Both the position numbers and the translations under genes were made by a program. This document shows, one piece after another, positions 1 to 11,946 of a stretch of 64,000 bases of DNA. This DNA comes from Pachypanchax playfairii (Eukaryota; Chordata; Actinopteri; Cyprinodontiformes; Aplocheilidae), in NCBI GenBank assembly GCA_006937955.1, contig SSNP01000017.1, positions 5,616,794 through 5,680,793 on the forward strand, in the 5' to 3' direction. Within the stretch, counting starts at the first letter, position 1. Each line of letters opens with the position of its first letter. The notes below the pieces were generated by a model that ran no database searches, was not told where the DNA came from, and was given only the letters and a program-made list of their open reading frames with translations.

Positions 1-425
1 GGTTAGTTCTCAGATAATCAGGAAGTCGGTATGTGAGACGGAGACACGCCCTCAGAAACCGAGGATCTGGTTGCGTACTTGAAGAAACCTGTGGATCCCG
101 GAAGAATCCGTCGTCGCCCCTCCCAGTCGCACAGGTGAAAAGTCGGAGCTGGCAGGTGGTTTCTGCTAGATAGTCTCGGAAATCGGAACCAGACCGGAGA
201 GTTACTTGAACATATCTGAACTTTTTTTTTTTTTTTACTTTTTGTGTTTTTGTAATAAGGTTTGTTGATAAACTTGGACCCGCTCTCGTTAACCGGGCCT
301 GTAGCTTCACCTTGAAAAGCAACCAGTCGGGACTAAAACCAGAACCAGGAGGAGCGGAGAGGAGTAAACGATCAGGGTTTGGGATTTTTTTTAATATATT
401 TAAAAGTTGGTGGAGACTCGATCTG
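1..425 (+). other. st14 5' flank and probable 5' UTR
   Basis: This stretch precedes the matriptase start codon. It contains a T-rich run near 221-237 and no convincing coding sequence. A short reading frame that begins at 312 runs through the real first coding exon in a different frame and is not credible. The transcription start cannot be placed from sequence, so the division between promoter and 5' UTR is unknown. Confidence 0.4.
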
Positions 426-3400
426 ATGGATTACATGCAAAGTGAAACCAAATACACTCCAAAAATGGTGAGTCTCCAGGTGGTGCCAGTAGTTCCTGCT
501 TCATCCGTCTAGGCTACATGTTGATCTGATGAAACTGGCCTGTTGTTTTTTTGTTTTTGTTTTTTTTTTGGTTGTTTTTGTGAAAACATTTACCAAGATG
601 CGGGTTGCTTCGGCTGCTTTGGCTCAAGAAAAACATTAACATTAAATAACTGACTAAAACCAGGCGCGTCCCAGTTCTTTCCTCAGACTCTAGATTCATG
701 TTATCACAGCTTTTATCAATTCTAATCTGCTTAAAGAAAAATCCTTATAGTTAAAAAAAAGTGACAGGAAGCTTAAATATTGTAATTTTAGATTTAAAAA
801 TATCAATTTAAGAGAAAATAAATGTTACCTGTTTACAAACACACCCTAAACCGCTGTACACGCCTTATTCCTCTAACCTGCATCTGTTTTCTGGAAAGTC
901 AGAGCAGTAAAAACATGGACAGTGATCCACTTCCGCTGTCAGACACCCAAAATCTGTCCACCAGCAAACACAAAACTTTGGACATTTTTTCATACAGTGA
1001 CACTGTTTTATCCAGTCTGAAAGGTTTCATGTTTAAATCAGGGGACACATCTGGGACGTGGATTCCTGCAGCTTTCCTGCTGTGACTTGTTCGTTCCTCT
1101 GTAGACTCACTTTAAATTAAAGTTACTCTACAGCAACACAGTGTGGCGTTAAATACCAAATCAGATCAGGAGAATTTGTTTTTATGGGCACAAAATCAAC
1201 TTGTACAGGGCATAAAAACAAAATTATTTATTCAACAGTTTCATGTTCTAAAGATATGAAACATTTATTAAATCATTTTAACACTCACAAAGAGGTTTAT
1301 TTCTGGTTATATTGTTTCTTACAAGGAAATCTAAACAATTAATTAAACTGATTAACTTAGAAGGGAATTTCTTTTCCATATTACATTTAAACAAGAGCAT
1401 AAAACAGATGAATGAACATGTAAAGCCTTGATGAGGTGAAGTACAGCGTGTTCTTATTGTTCAGGATGAGTATCAGATTTAAACAGAAAGAAAACATCCC
1501 TTCAGGAAATGTGTCATAGTTTTGGTACAACTTAGCAAAGTTGAAAATCCTCCCAAAACATTAACAGTCTGTTTGCTGTCCTGCACAGCCGTCATGTTTA
1601 GTTTTACTACAGTAAGCACTCAGAAACCTGTTTGCCGCTCTGTGGTTCGCTCCCAGCAGGTTTGACAGGATTTTACGTGGTGAAACTTTTTGTACTCCTT
1701 CCTACTCGGTTTAACCTTTTAAAGGTAACGTGACTCATGAGGGAAGTTTTCCCTGAAAAATGTCCCGAGTTTTTCTTTAAAAAATGTCTTTACAAAACAT
1801 GTTATTGTTACTACTGATCAATGTTCTTTATATTTAGAGTGTTACACACCAAAACCCTTTTTAAACATGTTGAATTACTGAATTGAAGTTCCATTTGTTT
1901 CATATAATTGTTTGTCTCTCCTCCATCCGTTCGTTTTGCAGAACAAAGAGATGGAGTCAGTGCAGTTCCTGCAGGTGTCGGACAACCAAAAGCTAGAAAA
2001 GAAAAGAGGTCCGAGCAAAGTTGGAGCCGTGATCGGTGGCGTGATCTTTGCAGCTGTTATTGCTCTGATGACGGGGCTGCTGGTCTGGCATTTCCACTGT
2101 AAGTAGCTTTGTTTGTATTGAGTTAGACAAAAACATCTGCTTTATGTAAAAGCTTCAGTAACATAACAGGTTATATAAACACATGTATATCTGAGACAAG
2201 AAGAATTTAAGATGTTTTTACAAGCAACTTGAATTACTGGGATCTGCAGTGTGATTATTTTTTCAATTATTCTGTAAATATTAGTTGGATCTTTTATTTT
2301 ACATCCACTAACAGCAGAAATGGAGCTTAGTTTTTATTTGTGGACGGCTGCAGTCACTTGGTTTGAGATGAGACTGATATTATCGTTTCAGTTTATTAAA
2401 TTAGTTCATGTTTGACTTGTCTGTTTCCTCTTATTTAAAATGAGCCTGTAGTTTTTTGTTTTTTTTAACTTCCGCTGGTTTTTGATTTAACCATGATTAG
2501 TTGTGTATTTCTTTTCCTGGCACTAAAAGTTTATCTGTATTTTCAGTTAAACTTAAACCAAATTAAGATAAATTACTCGTTCACTAAAACTATGTCTGAC
2601 TTTTGTTGAGCTCTTTTTAAAATAATCTGTTCTTTTATTAATTTAGGTTAAATATAAAATAAAATAGAAGTTGTATCTTTATTTCTTCTTGCACCATAAC
2701 TGATAAATTAATCCTTGTGAGTTCTGGGTTACATGCGACATGATTGGCGGCTTGTTGTGATTGACAGGAGCAGCAGCCAATAAGGATTTCCAAAACACTC
2801 CAGCAGTCAGACGGGGATAAATTCTTTTTTTATTAGAGCAGAATTTAAAATACTAGAAATATTGAACTGAAAGAGGAAAAAAAAGCATCAAATGACACTA
2901 AAGAAACTCCAAAATTCTATGAAACAACTCATGTAGTTTAAGTAAAGGAGACTAACAGACTGAAAGAGTTTGTGGAAATCAGTGTTTCTGTTTTCTTGCA
3001 GTCCGTAAAGAAGCGTGGACCAAGAGAATGTACTCCGGCTCCATGAAGATCACCGACCAGGCGTTTGACAACGCGTACGAGAACTCCACCTCTCCAGAGT
3101 TCACGGCTCTGGCAAAGCAGGTGATCACACAGGTAAGACCACCTGGTTCTCCTGTAACATGTCAGGAGCTTCTTATTATCAGAGAGGTTTTTTTTTGTTA
3201 TTGTGAACATTGAGTCATGTATGTTCCATCTTGATTTTTCTTTGTTTTTCAGCTTAAATACCTTTATTCCCAAAATCCAGCGCTGAAGAAGTACTATGTT
3301 GGTTCTACAGTTCAGGCTTTCAGGTATGTTACATGTGCACGTTAGGACAAAGTGCTTCATATCTTTGCTCCTGTTTGTGCATAGTAAATTTAAAAACATC

Positions 3401-6400
3401 AATTATAAAATTTAAAAACAGAAATGAAAATTAAAACATGGTGGTGTATTCTGAGTCCTGGTGTTTGTTATTTCTAGTGAAGGAAGCGTCATCGCCTACT
3501 ACCTGTCAGAGTTTAAGATCCCCGTGGGCCAAGAGGCATCAGTTGATTCAGCTATGGACAAGCTAGGCTTAACACGAAGTGCTGCTCCGCCCCCTCTCAG
3601 AGTGGAGAAGGTGATGACCTCAGGTAACGAGTTGGTCCAGAAGTTTTACCAGTTGCAGAACTAGTTGTTTTTTTTTCTGGATATTCATTTTAAAATAATC
3701 CCCATCTGTTTTTTTTTTTTTTTCTCTTAAAGTGATCGATTCCCGCATGATGTATTCATATTATAAAAGTAAGTGTTCAACTTGTCTTCTATTTATTTAT
3801 TTCTCTTTGATACTTTTGTGATATTACAGTTTTTCTGAGTTGCTTTTGGTGCAACAGAATTAAACTTTTCACAACAGTTAGTGGAACCTCCACAACATGT
3901 CGTCATTTGGGCGCAACCTAGTGGCAGTTTCATGTTCATTTCATCCAATGGCAGACGCTTTATAACTTTTGACTTGCTTTTTATCATGTCTGTCAAAATT
4001 AACGATACTTGTACAGGCTGAATAATCATTGTTCATACAACTAATAATCTTCATTTCATTAATTGAGGGTGTCGTCTGAAAGGTTCAGGAGCTTGACAGA
4101 CTGATAACTAGAAGTGCCTGCAGTAAGGTTTACGGAGCCAAAGGGAGTTTATATTTTTGTTGAAAAAGTTTTTTTTTTGTCAGTGACAGTAGAGTAAAGT
4201 GCAAATTCAGTGTCTTGATTTTATTTAATTCTAGTTTTCAAAATGCTATCTTGATTTTACATGACATTGAGAAGCATTTCCAGAGTCATCAGTCACAATG
4301 AAAACATGTTCAAACCATCTGACTTTTGACTCAAAGATGCCGATGTTATAACTTATCATTTTGACGACACGGACACTTTCATTTACATAAATACTTGCTT
4401 TCAAAGAACAAATGATCCATTTTAATTAATTTAATTCTGTTGTGAGAAATGCACCAAAGCGACTGAGAAAAACTGTAAATTTCATTGTGTGTTTCTCTCA
4501 GAACATGTGGCGTTTGAAAAACACATGAAGCCCGATACTGTTGAATACATCCAGACCCCTGGTTTCCCCAACGAAAGGTATGAGGCCAACACCTTCTACC
4601 AGTGGGCGCTGCGAGCAGATGCCGGCTATGTCATCAAGATCGAATTTGATTCCTTGTATCTGGAAAAAATGGATTTTGTGAAGCTCTATGACTCCTTGGT
4701 GGTTATGGAGAGCAGGATTATGGAAGAGTGAGTTTTTTTGTTTGTTTTTTATTATCTTTTAATCATATCTGCTACTGGTTGTCAGGAGGTGATCAATAAC
4801 ACAGAACTGCAGCACAGACACACTTTGCTTTCAGATTGTTTGCACAGCCCTCTGCTGGTGAAATGTTAATAAGTGTCCTTCAATTAAAAGCAACATTAAT
4901 CAAAACTCCCATTACTTAGAAATAAATGTGTTATTAAAGTGCTTCTTGTGTTCTCCTCAGGTTGTTTGGATACCATTCAGCTATTGAGAAACTGACACTT
5001 CAGTCTTCTGGAAACGTCATGCTGGTGACGATGGCCACAGATGAACAAGGAAACTATCCCGGCTTCCGGGCAAAGGTCACACAAATAAAAGCAGGAAGTG
5101 GAAGTAAGGACTTTTTCTTCAGGAAGGACTGAATTATACATTATTTTTATGTAGTTTTAATATCTATTCAATTTCTTTAACAGGTAATTGTGGTGGCAAA
5201 CTGCAGGCATCATCGGGTTTCTTCTCAACTCCAAACTACCCGAGCTACTATTCTCCTCAAGTGACCTGTGAGTGGGTGATCCAGGTGAGACATGATGCTC
5301 AGCCATGTGGTGTTTCACACATGCTTCATGCAGCGCTGTGTCATATAAGTTTTATCTGACATTCTCTTTTCTTTAAGGTTCCTGAAGATAAAGTAGTGAA
5401 GGTGACCTTTAAAAAGTTGCTGTTGGCTGAACCCGGGCAGGAAGATGGCAAAAACTGCCATAAAGACTACGTGGAGATCAACAATAAGAGGTTAGTTGAA
5501 GGTTTGAGGTTGATAAAAAGACAATAAAAATGATAAGGATTGTAAATAGGTATGTCTGTGGTTGTATTATCAGACTGTGTGGAGAACACACTAATGTGAT
5601 GCTGACTGAAACCAGTAGAACCAACCAGATGAAGGTGGTTTTTTACTCTGATGCGTCTTACGTGGACATCGGCTTCCTAGCCAGTTTTGAGGCCGTGGAC
5701 AGCCAAGACCGTGAGTACCTGAACCTCGGTCTGATTATGTATTTTACCCAGAAGCACGAGGATGTTTTTCACCTTCATCTTTTTGTCTACAGTGTGTCCG
5801 GACCAGTTCGAGTGCAAGAACAAGAAATGCATCAAGTCCAACCTCACGTGCGACGGCTGGAATGATTGTAATGACTGGACAGATGAGTTAAACTGCAGTA
5901 CGTACAACATTGACATTTTTTAATTCCTCAGTGTGTTTGTAGAATATTCAGTTGTTTTAATGGCAGTTTGGAAATATTTTCTCGTTTAGAGTGCAGCTCA
6001 GACCTAATAACCTGCAAAAATGGATTTTGTAAACCTAAATTCTGGACTTGTGATGGTGTGGATGACTGTGGAGACAACTCAGATGAGATGAACTGCGGTA
6101 GGACATAATCACACTGACGTTTTATTGACAAGTTTTCACTCCAGTTTCTCACCGATTCTTTTTCTTTAAGGTGTTTGTAAATCTGGAGAGTTTACCTGCA
6201 CAAATAACAAATGTGTGTCCGAGAAAAGAAAATGCGACGGCCAGAATGACTGTGGAGACGGTTCAGATGAACTCGGCTGCCAAGGAGGTGAGACTCTGAG
6301 GTCATCTGGTTTATTGAACATGGAGGATGTCTATATATGTATATTTACATGCAATCAAGTAACTTTAAAAGGGAAAGTATGTAGGAAAAAAAGTCACAGC

Positions 6401-9400
6401 TGTCGAGTAAAAACAATGAAGCTACACAAAAACTTGGAATAAATCATGAATCTGTTCTATCAGGCAATTATTTATCAGCTTAAACAAAAGGAAACATCCA
6501 AATCAGTGCAGGAAGTTCAGTTTATTTTTACTTTCATTACATATTTTTCAGTAAATAAGGAAGCAGCATACTGTTTTCCATCACAGTGCAGTAGAACACA
6601 CACACGCGTCATAGAAAACAAGGTAAGAATATACAGTAAAAGACATGCTGACACTAGTCTGTGACTGGTGGACACAAAGAACATTTAACACATTTTCATC
6701 TGAACCAGGAACTTTTTTTGGTTAAAATAATGTATGATTAATATTCTTCCTGTGTGGAATCACTGCTGGTAATATTTAATGTTGTGTAGTATTTCTCCCA
6801 CATTGGGAAACTGATGCCGGGTGTTTATTTTGTTTTCTTTTTCAGAATCTCGTGTGACTTGTACTGATGTTACATTCAAATGCAAAAACAACAAATGCAT
6901 CAATAAAGTGAACCCGGAGTGCGACGGGACGCCGGACTGTGATGATGGATCTGATGAGGATTACTGTGGTATGTTGTAAACAAAACGGGTCGTATCAAAG
7001 CCCAAAATCAAAACCTGCATGTTACCTTTCTGTTCTAAATCTTTCCTCATTTTTCCTTTCAAGTAACCAGAGATTTCTGACTTTCTTCTTTGTTCTTTGG
7101 CTGCTTTTTCATTCATTTTTAGTTCAGCACGTGACATCAGGGATAAATTAACTGAATCATTCAATCATTCAGCCATAAATCATAATTTAAGGGATGATTT
7201 AGTGTGTTGGGATTTATTAATACTGTCAAAACAGCAGAGGGAATGTTTTTAATAAGGTACACAGAAAATTCTGGAATTTTATCAAATAGTTGCTTGAAAA
7301 TTTGTACAGTGGTCAACGCTTCTATGCATCTCACTAAATCTCGCTGTTTCTCACTAGTTACTTGACTGTAAACCTCCACTGGTGTTCTCACACACCGTCG
7401 CTGTTTGGTGTGTGGAACTAAGCTGTTGTGGCGTTTACGCACGTGTGTGTGGCGTGTCGCGTCTGCCTGAAGCTGTCAGACGGTCGCCAAAAAATAATCA
7501 CAGACTTCTTCCATGTGAAATAGTGTCACATGTAACATTTGTTCTAGTTTTTAGTGCCCGATCATGAGTTCTTAATATCCGATATAAAAAACCGTTCTGT
7601 TCTGTTACTAACTGTAACTTAATCTGTGTCGTTACCGTCGCGTCCATGCGCACGTATCTGGCACATCTGTTTACTTATAGTTTCATAGTGGATCCTCTCT
7701 ACGAGTATATAACTCCCTCTGTTTGAGAGTTTTATTCTCCTCATGCATTGTAATTGTGTTATTACATTTCCAATTATCTGTTATTAATACCGAACACTGC
7801 TACCCGTGTTTACAGTCCAAATGACCTCCGATGGATAAATGCACACAACGCTTATACGCACAAAACTGGTGAGCACCGAGGTCGTGCATATAACCGTCAA
7901 CCACTGTATTTTAAATGTTTGTTTCATATTTCTTGTTTTAAAAAGGGCTGTTTGTTTATTTGAAATTTTAGCTGTGATATCGTTCTATTTATTTGGTTGA
8001 ATCTATGAAAAAAACCAAAGATAAATGGTGCAGAAAATATTTTGGCATTAAGAAGTTGATTTACAAACTTTTGCTAAATGAACTGTCTTGTGTCAGAACT
8101 TTGCTGGATTGTCTCCTGTTTATTAAATATAAGGCTTTCAGCTACTGTTCATCTTCTTTAGATCTAGTTTCTAAGGTCAGAAACCCTCAAGAACCTTTGA
8201 TCAAGACCCCTTTAATAGATCTGAACTTTGGCCCTTTCAAAGTAAAGTCAAGATATCAAGTTTTCAGGTTTCCACTATAGCCACAGTCCCAAAACAGTCT
8301 GAGACATCAGTCAATTCAAGATTAAAACAAAGATGCAGCAACAATAATGCATGTAGAAATTGGGTGTGGTTGAATTCTTTTGCATGATACTGTACATTGC
8401 TTAACTTTTTTAACCAAACCAGTTTTTTTAAACGTTAACCCGTTTCACAACAAGCTGCAACACGTCTCTTTGTTTTTGACTGTATTAGGAGAATGTGGAA
8501 AAAGAGAAATCAGGCAGGCGGGCCGCATCGTGGGAGGAGAGGATGCATATGATGGAGAGTTTCCATGGCAAGTCAGCCTTCATGCCGGACAGTATGGTCA
8601 TGTGTGCGGTGCGTCCATCATCAGTCCAAATTGGCTGGTCACTGCTGCTCACTGTGTGCAAGATATCAGCGGTTTAAGGTAGAGACTCCATTTTTCTTTT
8701 CATCTGTAAAAACAAAACTTCAGCTGGTTTTCAGCCTCGTGTGATACTCAGATCTATAGACGTTTGTCAAGATTTATTTTGAAATTACATTAGCAGTAGG
8801 TTTCAAATGTAGGTTTTCAATTATGTTTACATCATAATTAACTAAATCTGAGCTATAAGATCTAAAGTTTTATTGATATTTTATTCGAATTAATCTACCT
8901 GCATGTTACAGATGATCAGAGATTAAGAATTAATCCATTCTTTGTTTTCAGGTTGTCGCAGCCTGGACCTTGGAGCGCTTACCTCGGCCTTCATACTCAG
9001 GGAACGACGGGGGGTCCTGTTGCTTTAAGGAAACTGAAGAAGATCATAGCTCACCCATATTACAACCATTACAACTTTGATAATGATATTGCTCTGATGG
9101 AGCTGGAGAGTCCTGTTTCCTACTCTCAGCACATCAAACCCATCTGCCTGCCTGCTCCCCAACATGAGTTTAATCCCGGTAACACTGTGTTGATATCAGG
9201 ATGGGGAGCTACAAAAGAAGGAGGTGAGCACATGCAGATGCATGTTTACACGTCTACCATCCCTTTATTATGAGGCTTTAATACCACACAAGCATAGAGA
9301 AATAATTACAGACGCATCAGATCTTGCTGCGAATTCCAGTTTCCAAAATAATCAGCAGTTTATTCAAAAAACATGGATATGTTTTTAAAAAATTCACACA

Positions 9401-10074
9401 AATGAGTGAGCGCAGTGGTCAGAAACTGTATGACGGTTTATTAAAATAAGAAGTCTGCAGTTTAAAGGCATTGTCTTTGTATTAAAATGTAGAAAAATTT
9501 GTGTTAAAAATTACATTTGTCTAAAAGTCTCATCAGTTGAAGACTAATTGCAGCTATTTTCAGAGTCAGATAAAATTCGGATTTTTAAATTCAGGAGTGG
9601 TGATAACTCTGATGATGACAGTAACCTTGACTTTTCTTTTTATTCAGGAAAAGGTGCCAAAATCCTGCAAAAGGCCCAGGTCCGGATCATCAATGGAACC
9701 GTGTGTAACCAGTTAATGGGAGGACAGATCACATCACGTATGTTGTGTGCTGGAGTACTGGCTGGAGGAATAGATGCTTGTCAGGTAAAGAACTCTTCTG
9801 CTTTCTAAGTTGTGATCTGGAAGGTGTGTTTTCTGTTTTACAGTTTCTATATAAAGTCTCAGTTCTAGCGTGTGGCTCTTTATCTGTTTCTTTACACGGG
9901 TTTGTTTGTTTTCAGGGGGATTCTGGTGGTCCCCTGTCCAGTCCAGAAGGAATGCGTATGTTCCTGGCAGGAGTAGTTAGCTGGGGTGATGGCTGCGCTC
10001 GCAGAAACAAACCAGGCATCTATACAAAAGTCACCCAATTTCGTGGCTGGATCAAAGAAAACACAGGAGTCTAG
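426..10074 (+). CDS. st14: Matriptase (suppressor of tumorigenicity 14), type II membrane serine protease
   Basis: Nineteen coding exons join in phase: 426-467, 1942-2098, 3002-3132, 3253-3323, 3478-3623, 3733-3768, 4502-4727, 4961-5103, 5184-5284, 5378-5490, 5574-5710, 5793-5897, 5990-6097, 6171-6287, 6846-6968, 8489-8678, 8952-9223, 9648-9784, 9916-10074. They total 2514 nt and 837 aa, close to human ST14 (855 aa). The order seen is a short cytoplasmic tail, a signal anchor at about residues 41-66, a SEA domain with the GSVIA self-cleavage motif, two CUB domains, four LDL-receptor class A repeats and a trypsin domain. Four LDLRa repeats separate it from TMPRSS6, which has three. Activation is expected after R598 before IVGG. 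The catalytic triad is H640, D694 and S788. The family acts at epithelial surfaces and activates proteases and growth factors. It could be either fish paralogue, st14a or st14b. Intron 15 (6969-8488) holds nothing I recognise. Confidence 0.95.
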
Positions 10075-10269
10075 TCCACATGAATCGTTTTAACCAAACA
10101 GTGGATATAAACTGACGAGCTGTGAACTGTTGCTTCAATGAGACGTCACAAACCGGCCGGTCGAGTCGGTGGAATGAACTGACTCGTCTACAGTGAAACA
10201 GGAACTGCTACACCTTTTACACTCACTGTGATTTTTGGAGAATGGGGCTGATTATCATTTTAAACTGTA

Positions 10270-10275
10270 AATAAA
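10270..10275 (+). terminator. Likely st14 polyadenylation signal
   Basis: An AATAAA hexamer lies about 195 bp after the st14 stop codon and is followed by a T/GT-rich stretch, as expected for a vertebrate cleavage site. It is the first canonical hexamer downstream of the stop. Confidence 0.6.
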
Positions 10276-10299
10276 TGTTTTATTTTTGTGTTTTTTTTT

Positions 10300-11630
10300 A
10301 TTCTTTAAGAGAGAACAAACATTTTATCATAAGAGATCCTTTTTAACTGATTGTTACAGATATACATGAAATGTGGAAACTCACTCTGAGCTGTTTGTTT
10401 TTTTCAGTGCTATTTTTTGTGTTTGTTCTTAATTGTGTAAATTAAAAGCAAAATTATAACAAACTTGTTCCATTTTATCTCTTATAGATTGGTATTTGAC
10501 AGAATTGTTTTTTTTTTTTATTTGATTTTTCCACTTTTTTTGCATGAATGTTTTTCTGATGTTGTGGATACAAGCCACTGAAATGAGCCTCTTCTGTATG
10601 AGGCGCTCAGAGCTGCTGTTCTGTGCCAAAAAGAGTCTGCTGAGAGAGATGATTTGTGTTCATCTCCTCCTTGGAGACCCCAAAGTAAACCCAGATCTCA
10701 CTGGATGGATCGTAGTCTCTCTTATCAGGGAATAAATTAGGTTTCTCCAGGATGAACTGGTGATTGTTGCTAAGGAGGGGGATGACTAGGACTCCCTGCT
10801 GGACTGGTTAACCCCATGACCAGTGGAACAAGTGAAAGATGGATTGTCATTTAAACATTTGTTTGTTGGATTGTATCTAACTTAAACTAAATTCATAATA
10901 ATGAAATTGAATCCACTGCAAATATTGAAAATAGTAAATTGTCAAAAAGTGATTGTGCTGTTAATTTAAAATGTACTTTGCAGCCTTTCTTGTTCTTTTG
11001 CGGTCTGCAATTTAGAATCCCTAAGGTCACATTTGTTACATGTGCTTAAAAACTTTTTTATTTTGTGCTAAATATCTTGAATTAAGACAGTAAAGATTTA
11101 TATTAAACATGAAATGTGTATTTATCAGTGTATCTGTGTACTTTTCAATGCACTGATTTGTTCTGAACTTTGAAAATATATAAAAATGTGTCAATTTTAA
11201 CTTTTCGATTATTTTCCATCACTTCAACCAAAGGATTGGTTTGTTAAACTATTGTTTACCACTTTTGGGCTTTTTGTTTTGGATGGTTGGCTTTATTTTA
11301 CATCTTTAGTTGGAAAATGTCAAGTCATTTTAGGGAGTTGCGCTTTGTTTCCCAATCAAACAGAATTTTACCAGTTTAGATTTTAAGATGATCAGCGGAT
11401 TTTTGTACTGTATCATGATTTTATATTTTAGAAAAAGAAAATTCAAGTGCTACAAAACGTGACATGGTTGCGTTTCCATGGCTCATATTTCAGAATATGA
11501 TCTAAAACCCTCAAATTATTTTCACAAAATAGCACCAAATACATCAAATAATAAAGAGTTTATTCGTTATTGTATTAACTTTATTCATGTTATGGCAAAC
11601 ACCGAATCGTGTTTTAGCCGGATGGTTTTG
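10300..11630. other. st14-dhx34 intergenic stretch
   Basis: This is AT-rich sequence between the two same-strand genes. Short open frames at 10544-10735 and 11478-11693 have no recognisable protein content or splice context. No repeat family or RNA gene was recognised. Confidence 0.4.
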
Positions 11631-11827
11631 ATGACCGGAACGGAAGTCGTCCATCGGTATTATTGTTCCCCTGTTAGCGACGGTTACTTTTAGGGTTTTG
11701 TTGCAACATTTTTGTGATTATTGTTACATTTTAGCCAGTAAATTTACGTCTAACCGCTTATACAACTTGAAGAACTTGTGTTGAGAGTTGTAATCGTTGG
11801 AACTATTTTTAATGACCGGAACGGAAG
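11631..11827 (+). promoter_or_regulatory. Duplicated ETS-like motif in the dhx34 promoter
   Basis: The 16-mer ATGACCGGAACGGAAG occurs at 11631-11646 and again, identically, at 11812-11827. The second copy ends 119 bp before the dhx34 start codon. Each copy holds two overlapping GGAA cores in CCGGAA and CGGAAG contexts, which fit ETS-factor sites typical of TATA-less housekeeping promoters. More CCGG-type sites follow near 11895 and 11920. The binding role is inferred; the duplication is seen directly. Confidence 0.45.
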
Positions 11828-11946
11828 CTGGTTTGGTGTTTTACAGTAGAATGAGTTGATCGATGAAGCTGCTAATTGATTGCAGATTTTTTATTTCCGG
11901 TGATTCGAAGCCAGTTTTCCGGTGCTGAAGATAATTTACGGTAAAT

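Noticed and set aside
8380..8682. Upstream extension of the frame before the matriptase protease exon
   Set aside because: The part before 8489 is intron sequence ending in a good acceptor. The spliced phase from exon 15 fits exactly at 8489.
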